Source: JASFJH01 sp050117725
Lineage (GTDB): Bacteria > Pseudomonadota > Gammaproteobacteria > AKS1
Direction: 5' to 3'
Assembly: GCA_050117725.1 (NCBI GenBank)
Contig: JASFME010000012.1
Span: forward strand, 1-23,927
Length of the DNA: 23,927 nt
Positions 1 through 7,022 of the stretch are shown here, one piece after another. The notes below the pieces were generated by a model. It did no database searches. It was not told where the DNA came from and was given only the letters and a program-made list of their open reading frames with translations. The translations under genes were made by a program, and so were the position numbers. The first letter of the stretch is position 1. Each line of letters begins with the position of its first letter.

Positions 1-86
1 AACTGCCCGACAAGCTTTGAGGCGCTACGCGCATCAAGTTCGCCATCGACGAGACCTGAAACCTGTTCTGCGTATTCATCCTTCAT
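1..86 (-). CDS. rseA: Anti-sigma-E factor RseA, N-terminal fragment (runs off the window)
   Basis: The reading frame starts at an ATG (84-86) 30 bases after the rpoE stop and reads MKDEYAEQVSGLVDGELDAR before continuing off the left edge; 28 full codons are visible. RseA family proteins begin with a short stretch of this kind containing a 'LVDGEL' or 'LMDGE' motif, part of the cytoplasmic domain that binds and sequesters sigma-E at the inner membrane. An AGGT sequence lies about eight bases before the start. The rpoE-rseA order is the classical one, so co-transcription is expected. The membrane segment and periplasmic domain are outside the window. The call rests on context plus the short N-terminal motif. 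Confidence 0.85.
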   Translation of the reverse strand, partial: MKDEYAEQVSGLVDGELDARSASKLVGQ

Positions 87-116
87 GGCATATTACCTGT
101 CTGTCATTAAACCTGT

Positions 117-701
117 TCATTCGCGCTCTTCCAGTAACGGACGGATGCGCTGGTCAATTGCTTCACGCGCCCGGAAAATCCGGGAGCGTACTGTCCCCAC
201 CGGGCAGGACATTGCGGTGGCAATATCCTCGTAACTCAATCCATCAAACTCGCGCAGGGTGATGGCCGTGCGCAGGTCTTCCGGTAAATCCTCGATCGCG
301 CCGTATACGGCCTGCTCGAGTTCATCTTTCATCAGCATGTGCTCCGGGGTCGCAAAATCCTTCAATCCCGATGCATTTTCATACTGTTCGGCGTCACTCG
401 CCTCGATATCATCTTTTGGCGGTCGACGCCCCATCGCCACCAGGTAATTCTTCGCCGTATTGATCGCGATCCGGTACAGCCAGGTATAAAAGGCGCTGTC
501 ACCACGGAACTTGGCCAGGGCCCGGTAGGCCTTGATAAAAGCTTCCTGCGCCACATCCTGTGCCTCGTAGGGGTCACGGATATATCGCGAAATCACCTTC
601 AGCGTCTTGTTCTGGTATTTGAGTACCAGTATATCGAACGCCTTTTTGTCACCCTTCTGGACACGCGCTACGAGTTCCTGGTCGTCTATACTGTCGCCCA
701 T
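117..701 (-). CDS. rpoE: RNA polymerase sigma-E factor (extracytoplasmic stress sigma)
   Basis: This 194-residue group IV sigma factor closely matches the known RpoE length (about 191). Region 2 carries the VQKGDKKAFDILVLKYQ and EAFIKAYRALAKFRGDSAFY stretches with the FYTWLYRIAINTAKNYLV core. Region 4 carries LPEDLRTAITLREFDGLSYE and the CPVGTVRSRIFRAREAID recognition helix. A GTG further upstream (737) would add 12 residues, but the ATG at 699-701 has a GAGGGGG ribosome site at good spacing, and its product MGDSIDDQELVARVQKGD aligns with the E. coli start. The GTG also lies about where transcription from the predicted sigma-E promoter should begin. RpoE directs the envelope-stress regulon and is held by RseA, encoded next. 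It is divergent from nadB, as in E. coli. Confidence 0.97.
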   Translation of the reverse strand: MGDSIDDQELVARVQKGDKKAFDILVLKYQNKTLKVISRYIRDPYEAQDVAQEAFIKAYRALAKFRGDSAFYTWLYRIAINTAKNYLVAMGRRPPKDDIEASDAEQYENASGLKDFATPEHMLMKDELEQAVYGAIEDLPEDLRTAITLREFDGLSYEDIATAMSCPVGTVRSRIFRAREAIDQRIRPLLEERE

Positions 702-742
702 TCGGGCCCCCTCTGTACCACAGGCAGTACTAACCACCTGCT

Positions 743-773
743 AAATAGACCATCATGTTCTGGAAAAGTTCGC
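743..773 (-). promoter_or_regulatory. Predicted sigma-E-dependent autoregulatory promoter of rpoE
   Basis: On the minus strand, GAACTT (complement of 766-771) is followed after exactly 16 bases by TCTAT (starting at 749). The established sigma-E consensus is GGAACTT, a spacer of about 16, then TCTRA. Transcription would begin near 737-741, leaving a leader of nearly 40 bases before the ATG at 701. Autoregulation of rpoE from such a promoter is known in E. coli; that it operates here is inferred from the motif and its position. Confidence 0.75.
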
Positions 774-788
774 CTGATTCAAGGCTTT

Positions 789-817
789 ATTATATCCTCA
801 TGACAATATGCTGAAGA
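789..817 (-). promoter_or_regulatory. Possible second, housekeeping-type promoter for rpoE
   Basis: The minus strand carries a perfect TATAAT (complement of 789-794), with a weak -35-like TCTTCA 17 bases upstream, inside the first codons of nadB. E. coli rpoE also has a sigma-70-type promoter besides its sigma-E one. The -35 match is poor, and the A+T-rich stretch could equally serve nadB on the other strand, whose start lies just beyond it. Confidence 0.3.
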
Positions 818-2457
818 ACAATCGCAAAATCTACGATGTCCTTGTAATAGGTGGCGGTATCGCCGGCCTCAGCCTGGCGCTGCGCCTGGCCGATCGTAGC
901 CGGATCGCCATTATAGCGAAGGGCCAATTAACTGAAAGTGCCAGTTTCTATGCCCAGGGCGGGATTGCCGCGGTACTTGACGAGCAGGACTCTTTCGAGG
1001 CCCACATTACCGATACGCTCAATGCCGGCGCCGGCCTGTGCGATCCGGATATTGTCCGCTATACGGTCGAAAATGGCCCCGAATGCGTACAATGGCTGAT
1101 CGATCAGGGTGTGCTGTTTACCCGTGAACCCGGCGAAACCGGTCAAAATGGCTACCACCTGACTCGTGAAGGCGGCCATACCCGGCGCCGGGTCATCCAT
1201 GCCGCGGATATGACCGGCAAGGCCGTCGAGACCACGCTGGTTGAAAAGGTCCGCAGTCACGACAATATCGATATCTTCGAACACCACATAGCCATCGACC
1301 TGATTACCTCGCGCAAACTCGGGCTGACCGGCAACCGCTGCCACGGCGCCTACGTACTCGACCGTAACGCCAGCCATGTCCGCGTCTTTACCAGCCACAG
1401 TGTAGTACTGGCAACCGGTGGCGCGAACAAGGTCTACCTGTATACGACCAACCCGGATGTCTCCACCGGAGATGGTATCGCCATGGCCTGGCGCGCCGGC
1501 TGCCGTATTGCCAACATGGAATTTATCCAGTTCCACCCGACCTGCCTGTATCACCCGAAGGCCAAGAATTTCCTCATGAGTGAAGCACTGCGTGGTGAAG
1601 GTGCGCGACTCCTGTTGCCGGACGGCACCCGCTTTATGCCCAAATATGACAAGCGCGGCGAACTCGCGCCGCGTGATATCGTGGCACGCGCCATCGATAA
1701 CGAGATCAAACGCCACGGTATCGAGTACGTGCATCTCGATATCAGCCACAAGCCGGCCGAATTCATCCGCAGGCATTTCCCGAACATTTATGCCAGGTGC
1801 AAGGAATTCGGCTATGACATCACCCGCGAACCGGTACCTGTCGTGCCGGCCGCGCACTACACCTGTGGCGGGGTGCTGACCGATCGCCACGGTCGAACGG
1901 ATGTCGATGGCCTGTATGCAATTGGGGAAACGGCCTGTACCGGGCTGCATGGCGCCAACCGCCTGGCCAGTAATTCGCTGCTCGAATGCCTTGTATTTGC
2001 CAAGGCCGCAGCGGAAGACATCACGCCGCAACTGGACAAACTGCCTGTGCCGCCGCCATTGCCGGCATGGGATGAAAGCCGCGTCACCGACTCGGACGAG
2101 GAAGTCGTGGTCAGCCACAACTGGCACGAACTGCGCCAGTTCATGTGGGATTACGTTGGCATTGTGCGCACCAACAAGCGTCTGCAGCGTGCCAGACGTC
2201 GTATCGAGTTGTTGATCAATGAGATCGATGAGTATTACGGTAATTTCCGGGTCAGCAATGATCTGATCGAATTGCGTAATTTGTCGCTCGTGGCGCTGCT
2301 GATCATTAACAGCGCCATGCAACGCAAGGAAAGCCGCGGCTTGCACTATACACTTGACTACCCCGTCAGCGATGAAAAATTGGCCTTGCACAATACGGTA
2401 CTGGTACCGGAATCTTATCCTGCTACTGGACAGCATGACGACGCACAAACGGCCTGA
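808..2457 (+). CDS. nadB: L-aspartate oxidase NadB
   Basis: This is an FAD enzyme that oxidises L-aspartate to iminoaspartate, the first step of de novo NAD synthesis; NadA uses the product. At 549 residues it is close to E. coli NadB (540). The dinucleotide motif VIGGGIAGLSLALRLA lies at residues 13-28. The active-site residues known from E. coli are all present: E121 (in EGGH), H243 (QFHPTC), R289 (APRD), H350 (AAHYTCGG) and R385 (GANRLASNS). The C-terminal helical domain follows. The ATG at 808 is the only start in the open frame, which closes upstream at 775-777. It has no convincing ribosome site and sits just after an AT-rich possible -10 (788-795), so the leader may be very short. It is divergent from rpoE and convergent with the ygfX-like gene, with 16 bases between their stops. 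Confidence 0.97.
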   Translation: MLKNNRKIYDVLVIGGGIAGLSLALRLADRSRIAIIAKGQLTESASFYAQGGIAAVLDEQDSFEAHITDTLNAGAGLCDPDIVRYTVENGPECVQWLIDQGVLFTREPGETGQNGYHLTREGGHTRRRVIHAADMTGKAVETTLVEKVRSHDNIDIFEHHIAIDLITSRKLGLTGNRCHGAYVLDRNASHVRVFTSHSVVLATGGANKVYLYTTNPDVSTGDGIAMAWRAGCRIANMEFIQFHPTCLYHPKAKNFLMSEALRGEGARLLLPDGTRFMPKYDKRGELAPRDIVARAIDNEIKRHGIEYVHLDISHKPAEFIRRHFPNIYARCKEFGYDITREPVPVVPAAHYTCGGVLTDRHGRTDVDGLYAIGETACTGLHGANRLASNSLLECLVFAKAAAEDITPQLDKLPVPPPLPAWDESRVTDSDEEVVVSHNWHELRQFMWDYVGIVRTNKRLQRARRRIELLINEIDEYYGNFRVSNDLIELRNLSLVALLIINSAMQRKESRGLHYTLDYPVSDEKLALHNTVLVPESYPATGQHDDAQTA

Positions 2458-2473
2458 CTCTGGCGCATATGCA

Positions 2474-2953
2474 TCAAGCTGTCGCGATCTGCGTCTTGCT
2501 GGTTAACAATGTTACACAGGTACGCCGGTAGTTCTCCTGGCCCAGCGCATCGGGCATAAGGACCACCACGCGTTTTCGCCATGTTCCGGGACGGCTGAAT
2601 TTCAGGATCATCATGCCGGGCAGCAAGATGCTGTCACCCAGCAACATGACCTGCTCACACTGTCCGGATTGATAGTGTATCTGCCAGCAACCATCTGAAT
2701 AACGATGCAGGTTTATGACAGCATCATGGCAACTGCGGGTAACATAACGACGGTAAAATCCCTGCCCTTGCAGGGCAAGTACGGGGAAACAGGTGAGAAA
2801 CCAGCTACTGCCAAATATAACCAGCAACAACAGCATTCCCCCGCCAAACAGGCTGGTAACAAGGGCAATCAGCTGTAATCGCCGGGAGGTGCCGCACTGA
2901 ATATGCAACGGTGTCACACGTTTGTGCGCGGATGAATGAATTGAATATTGCAC
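2474..2953 (-). CDS. ygfX: YgfX/CptA-family inner-membrane protein
   Basis: This is a 159-residue protein. A basic N-terminus is followed by a membrane hairpin at about residues 27-62. A C-terminal domain then contains a strand-like 'YSDGCWQIHYQSG' segment, 'LLPGMMILKF' and 'KRVVVLMPDALGQENYRR'. E. coli YgfX has the same order: two membrane segments, a 'MIKSGMMLRLR' stretch and an 'ADSMDEAEWRDLRR' end. I therefore assign the family, although overall identity looks low. The start is a GTG with an AGGGAA ribosome site seven bases ahead. E. coli YgfX/CptA is reported to affect FtsZ and MreB and to be paired with SdhE. Position between nadB and ygfZ fits the family's usual neighbourhood, but the normal sdhE gene is missing here. 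Function in this organism is inferred only. Confidence 0.75.
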   Translation of the reverse strand: MQYSIHSSAHKRVTPLHIQCGTSRRLQLIALVTSLFGGGMLLLLVIFGSSWFLTCFPVLALQGQGFYRRYVTRSCHDAVINLHRYSDGCWQIHYQSGQCEQVMLLGDSILLPGMMILKFSRPGTWRKRVVVLMPDALGQENYRRTCVTLLTSKTQIATA

Positions 2954-3198
2954 GAATCACTTCCCTGTGTAACTGGCAATAACAAAAAGATTTAACAGTC
3001 ACTTTAGCATACGCTCATCCCGTTTTACCATTTGCCGTCTGGTGCATTGATCCGGCTGCTATCAATGATAATTTATGTGGGTATTTGCCTCACAGTTCGA
3101 TATGCAAGGCACAGGATCCCTGTATTTGACATGCTATGATCAACACTGGCTATTAATGCAAATCCTGCCCGCCTGGCAGTTATTACCCGGAGACAACT
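2954..3198. other. Intergenic region between ygfX-like gene and ygfZ; no sdhE found
   Basis: This 245-base gap separates two divergent genes. All frames on both strands are interrupted or give proteins without recognisable motifs. In particular, the SdhE hallmark around 'RGMLELD' does not appear in any frame. The right half holds the ygfZ promoter signals and a short palindrome; the left half would hold the ygfX promoter, for which I see no strong match. Confidence 0.6.
3111..3156 (+). promoter_or_regulatory. Promoter region of ygfZ with overlapping palindrome
   Basis: An extended -10 element, TGCTATGAT, occupies 3132-3140. A perfect TTGACA lies at 3126-3131 with a TATTAA 19 bases further on (3151-3156), so two overlapping promoters are possible. 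Just upstream, ACAGGATCCCTGT (3111-3123) is an inverted repeat with five-base arms and a three-base centre that would overlap the -35 area of the extended -10 promoter. The regulator, if any, is unknown. Confidence 0.5.
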
Positions 3199-4245
3199 AT
3201 GCAGGCCGAATGGCAACAATTTCTGATCGCGCAAGGCGCACACATCGAAGATGGTGTGGTGACACATTTTTCTTCGCCAGCTGATGAAACGGATGCCGTA
3301 CTCAATGGCAGTTCCGTGTCAGCGCTGACTCATCTCGGCGTTATCAGGGTCAATGGTGTCGATGCCCGCACATTTCTGCATAACCAGCTAAGTAATGATA
3401 TCGAGCACCTCGAGGCCGACAACTGGCGACTGGCTGCCTATTGCTCACCGAAGGGCCGTACCCTGGCGGTATTGCGCCTTTTCCCCGGGCCGGACGAAAC
3501 TTTTTATCTAATCCTGCCGCGTGACATACTCGCGCCGACGCTCAAACGTCTGCGCATGTTTGTTCTCATGTCACAGGTCACACTTGCTGACGTCAGTGAA
3601 GAATATGGCATTGTTGGTGTAAGCGGTAGTGTTGCCTCGCAGCAACTGGCGACGAAAGCGGGCGATGCACGGCTTGCCTGGGAAAAGAATATCGCAGTCC
3701 TCAAACTCGGAGGTGACCCTGTACGCATTTTGCTCGTAGGCAAGCAGGCTGAACTCGAACACCAGTGGTCTGAACTGGTCAGCGCAGCCAGACCTGTCGG
3801 TGGGCCGGCCTGGCAGTTACTGGATATCCGTAACGGCGATCCACAGGTATTTGCCACGACTGTCGACGTCTTTGTCCCGCAAATGCTGAATATGCACGCC
3901 ATCGACGGCATCAGCTTCAAGAAAGGCTGTTACCCGGGCCAGGAAATCGTTGCCCGCATGTACTATCTCGGCAAGTTGAAACGACGCATGTATCTTGCCC
4001 ATGCCGAGCAGGACACGCCACCGGCAGCGGGCGATGAGTTGTTTGCCAGTCACAGTGACAGTGGTCAGGGCGCGGGGCGTGTCGTGATGGCCAGTCCCGC
4101 ACATGGCGGTGGTGTCGACCTGCTGATTGTTGCGCCGGTCAGCGTCGTCGAGGGTGGACCATTACATATTGGCTCCGCCGAGGGTGCACCGCTGGAGATA
4201 ATTCCCCTGCCCTATGATGTGCCGCTCGAACGCAAGGCGGGGTAA
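3199..4245 (+). CDS. ygfZ: tRNA-modifying/iron-sulfur assembly protein YgfZ (folate-binding, GcvT-like)
   Basis: This 348-residue protein belongs to the GcvT-like folate-binding family; E. coli YgfZ has 326. YgfZ helps maintain certain Fe-S enzymes, including the tRNA methylthiolase MiaB, in a tetrahydrofolate-dependent way. The family signature KGCYPGQE lies at residues 242-249 with the key Cys at 244. Other family features are the N-terminal 'VNGVDARTFLHNQLSNDI' segment and the 'YCSPKGRTLAVLRL' strand. GGAG six bases before the ATG supports the start. The gene is on its own promoter, divergent from ygfX and convergent with lysS. Confidence 0.93.
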   Translation: MQAEWQQFLIAQGAHIEDGVVTHFSSPADETDAVLNGSSVSALTHLGVIRVNGVDARTFLHNQLSNDIEHLEADNWRLAAYCSPKGRTLAVLRLFPGPDETFYLILPRDILAPTLKRLRMFVLMSQVTLADVSEEYGIVGVSGSVASQQLATKAGDARLAWEKNIAVLKLGGDPVRILLVGKQAELEHQWSELVSAARPVGGPAWQLLDIRNGDPQVFATTVDVFVPQMLNMHAIDGISFKKGCYPGQEIVARMYYLGKLKRRMYLAHAEQDTPPAAGDELFASHSDSGQGAGRVVMASPAHGGGVDLLIVAPVSVVEGGPLHIGSAEGAPLEIIPLPYDVPLERKAG

Positions 4246-4283
4246 ATTAACCCATTGCCCAAACCGCCTGTTGTTAACGAACA

Positions 4284-4307
4284 GACAAGCAGCCATCGCA
4301 GCTTGTC
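4284..4307. terminator. Hairpin between convergent ygfZ and lysS, possible bidirectional terminator
   Basis: GACAAGC (4284-4290) pairs with GCTTGTC (4301-4307), and two further G-C pairs can form inside after an A-A mismatch, leaving a small loop. It lies about 40 bases after the ygfZ stop and 10 bases after the lysS stop. Neither side has a clean T run; the lysS direction is the better one, with TGTTCGTT following. It may be only a weak or assisted terminator. Confidence 0.4.
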
Positions 4308-4316
4308 ATGCTGCGT

Positions 4317-5807
4317 TTACTGTTGCGGACGCATGTGCGGGAACAGCAGGACATCACGGATGGAGGGGGCGTCGGTGAACAGCATCACCAGCCGGTCAAT
4401 ACCGATACCCTCACCTGCGGTTGGCGGCAGGCCATGTTCAAGCGCCATCACATAATCGGCATCAAAATGCATGGCCTCATCATCACCGGCATCCTTTTGT
4501 TCAACCTGTTCACGAAAACGCTCCGCCTGGTCTTCCGGATCATTCAGTTCCGAAAAGCCGTTCGCGATCTCGCGCCCACCAACAAAGAATTCGAAGCGTT
4601 CTGTGACAAACGGATCTTCATCATTGCGCCGTGCCAATGGTGAAACCTCTGCCGGGTAGGCAGTGATGAAAGTCGGTTCCTTGAGTCTGTGTTCAACCGT
4701 CTTTTCAAAGATCTCGATCTGTACCTTGCCCAGGCCATAGCTGTCCTTGATCGGGATCCCGAGCGCCTCGGCCACGGCGCGTGCCTGTGCCAGGTCATCG
4801 AGCTGGGCCCCGGTCACATCCGGGTTGTAATGCAGGATCGCCTGCTTGACCGACATACGCGTAAACGGCTTGCCGAAATGATAGTCTTCACCCTGGTAGG
4901 ACACTGTCGTTGTGCCCAGCACCTCTTCGGCCAGACCACGCAACAGTGTCTCGGTCAGATCCATGAGATCGTGATAATCGGCATAGGCCTCATAGAATTC
5001 GAGCATCGTAAATTCCGGGTTATGCCGCGTCGACAGACCTTCATTCCGGAAGTTGCGATTAATCTCGTAGACCCGCTCGAATCCACCCACCACGAGTCGC
5101 TTCAGGTACAACTCCGGCGCAATGCGCAAATACAACTGCATATCAAGCGCATTATGATGCGTCAGAAACGGCCGTGCTGCGGCACCACCGGGAATGGCCT
5201 GCATCATCGGAGTTTCAACCTCGATAAAGGCACGCTCATTGAGGAAGTTACGAATGTAATTGATGACCTGCGTACGCATGCGGAAGGTATTGCGTGATAC
5301 CTCGTTCATGATCAGGTCGAGGTAGCGCTGGCGATAGCGCGATTCCTGGTCAACCAGGCCGTGGAATTTTTCCGGCAACGGGCGTAATGACTTGGTCAGC
5401 AGTTTTATATTGTCGACCTTGACCGACAGTTCACCCGTCCTGGTACGGAACAACACGCCTTCTGCGCCGACAATGTCACCGATATCCCACTTTTTGAATT
5501 GCTGGTTATAAAAACCCTCCGGCAATTCATCGCGTGTCACGTATAACTGGATCTGCCCCGACATATCCTGGATATGTGCAAACGACGCCTTGCCCATAAT
5601 ACGGCGGGTCATCATACGGCCAGCCACCCTGACGCGCAGCTGCGCCTTGTCCAGTGCCTCGGCATCCATGTCGTTATATTTGGCATGTATCTCACCGGTC
5701 ATGACATCACGGCGAAAATCATTCGGGAAGGCAATGCCCTCTTCGCGTAGCAAGGCGAGCTTTTCGCGGCGCTGGGCTATTTGTTCGTGTTCGTCGTTTT
5801 CAGGCAT
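4317..5807 (-). CDS. lysS: Lysyl-tRNA synthetase, class II
   Basis: The enzyme charges tRNA-Lys with lysine using ATP. At 496 residues it matches the bacterial class II LysS (about 505). The N-terminal OB-fold anticodon-binding domain lies at roughly residues 57-140 and includes 'RVAGRMMTRRIMGKASF'. Class II motif 2 is FRNEGLSTRHNPEFT, from residue 253. Motif 3, GEGIGIDRLVMLF, is at about 465-477. The gene follows prfB by 44 bases on the same strand, as in E. coli and many other bacteria, and is probably the last gene of the alaC operon. No strong ribosome site is visible before the ATG. Confidence 0.97.
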   Translation of the reverse strand: MPENDEHEQIAQRREKLALLREEGIAFPNDFRRDVMTGEIHAKYNDMDAEALDKAQLRVRVAGRMMTRRIMGKASFAHIQDMSGQIQLYVTRDELPEGFYNQQFKKWDIGDIVGAEGVLFRTRTGELSVKVDNIKLLTKSLRPLPEKFHGLVDQESRYRQRYLDLIMNEVSRNTFRMRTQVINYIRNFLNERAFIEVETPMMQAIPGGAAARPFLTHHNALDMQLYLRIAPELYLKRLVVGGFERVYEINRNFRNEGLSTRHNPEFTMLEFYEAYADYHDLMDLTETLLRGLAEEVLGTTTVSYQGEDYHFGKPFTRMSVKQAILHYNPDVTGAQLDDLAQARAVAEALGIPIKDSYGLGKVQIEIFEKTVEHRLKEPTFITAYPAEVSPLARRNDEDPFVTERFEFFVGGREIANGFSELNDPEDQAERFREQVEQKDAGDDEAMHFDADYVMALEHGLPPTAGEGIGIDRLVMLFTDAPSIRDVLLFPHMRPQQ

Positions 5808-5851
5808 TGTATTCTGTCACTGTCTTGAATGTTTGTAGTCTAGCATGTCTC

Positions 5852-6950
5852 TTACAGACCCTGTTTCAAACTGGCCTCGATAAACTGATCCAGTTCACCG
5901 TCCAGCACGGCCTGGGTATTGCCGGTTTCTACCCCGGTACGCAAATCCTTGATACGTGCCTGGTCCAGCACATAGGAGCGGATCTGGCTACCCCAGCCGA
6001 TGTCGGATTTAGTGTCTTCCACCATCTGTTGATCGGCCTGGCGTTTCTTCATCTCCAGCTCGTACAACTTGGCCTTGAGCTGTTTCATGGCTGTGGCCTT
6101 GTTCTTGTGCTGGGAACGATCGTTCTGGCACTGTGTCACGATGCCGCTCGGTGCATGGGTAATACGCACGGCGGACTCGGTACGGTTAACATGCTGGCCA
6201 CCGGCACCGCTGGCACGGTACACATCAATACGCAGATCCGCAGGGTTGATCTCTACATCAATATCTTCCTCGATTTCCGGCGAGACGAACACGGCCGAAA
6301 ACGAGGTATGGCGACGATTGCCCGAATCGAACGGTGATTTGCGTACCAGGCGGTGTACACCGGTTTCGGTGCGTAACCAGCCGAAGGCGTACTCACCGTC
6401 AAACTTGATGGTGGCCGATTTTATGCCCGCCACTTCACCGGGAGACACTTCAATCAGTTCGGTCTTGAAACCGTGCTTTTCACCCCAGCGCAGGTACATG
6501 CGCAACAGCATTTCCGCCCAGTCCTGCGCCTCGGTCCCCCCGGAACCGGCCTGGATATCGAGAAAGGCATTGTTCGGGTCCATCTTGCCGGAGAACATGC
6601 GGCGGAATTCGAGCCTGGCAAGTTCCTGGTCGAAGGCCTCAAGATCGGCAATCACCGCCTCGGCCGTACTACTGTCGCCCTCGGCCTCGGCCAGTTCGAG
6701 CAATTCCTGCGCCTCATCGATACCACCGCCAAGCTTGCCCAGGGTATCCACCACCTGCTCGAGTGCGGCACGTTCACGACCCAGTGCCTGGGCCTGCTCG
6801 GGATCGTTCCAGATTTCAGGATTTTCGAGTTCGCGCTTGACCTCGATCAGGCGTTCGGCTTTGCTCTCATAGTCAAAGGTACCCCCTCAGCGCTTCGGAG
6901 CGCTCCCGGAGATCCTTGATTTGGGCATAGACAGGGTTTAATTCCAGCAT
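5852..6950 (-). CDS. prfB: Peptide chain release factor 2, expressed by programmed +1 frameshift
   Basis: RF2 recognises UGA and UAA and releases the peptide. The gene starts at the ATG at 6948-6950, reads 25 codons ending in Arg-Gly-Tyr-Leu, meets an in-frame TGA (6873-6875), and continues in the +1 frame as Leu-Asp-Tyr-Glu. The shifted product has 365 residues, exactly the E. coli length. The SPF stop-codon recognition tripeptide is at residues 205-207 and the GGQ catalytic motif at 250-252. Residue 246 is Ala, not the Thr peculiar to E. coli K-12. The sequence before the start contains only a weak GAAG ribosome site. It lies 72 bases after recJ and 44 before lysS. The interruption is regulatory, so this is not a pseudogene. 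Confidence 0.98.
6873..6887 (-). promoter_or_regulatory. Programmed +1 frameshift site of prfB
   Basis: On the minus strand the order is AGGGGG, TAC, CTT, TGA, C. This is the standard RF2 autoregulatory cassette: an internal Shine-Dalgarno-like AGGGGG three bases before the slippery CTT and the in-frame TGA stop. When RF2 is scarce, slow termination at the TGA lets the ribosome slip by one base and make more RF2. E. coli differs only in the Tyr codon (TAT). Confidence 0.97.
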
Positions 6951-7022
6951 TGAATGTACTTCACAGGTTTGCAGCCAAGATTGGCGGCATAGGGTACTAC
7001 AGGCAACGCGTCCGACCAACCG

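Noticed and set aside
928..2448. 506-codon open frame antisense to nadB
   Set aside because: It is the reverse-complement shadow of the GC-biased nadB codons; its translation has no recognisable domain, and nadB aligns fully with its family.
3073..3284. Small open frames upstream of and overlapping the ygfZ start, tested as an sdhE candidate
   Set aside because: Neither strand gives an SdhE-like sequence; the translations are unrelated and one overlaps the ygfZ promoter.
6873..6950. Frameshift mutation or pseudogene in prfB
   Set aside because: The break sits at the standard RF2 recoding signal, so it is programmed regulation and not damage.
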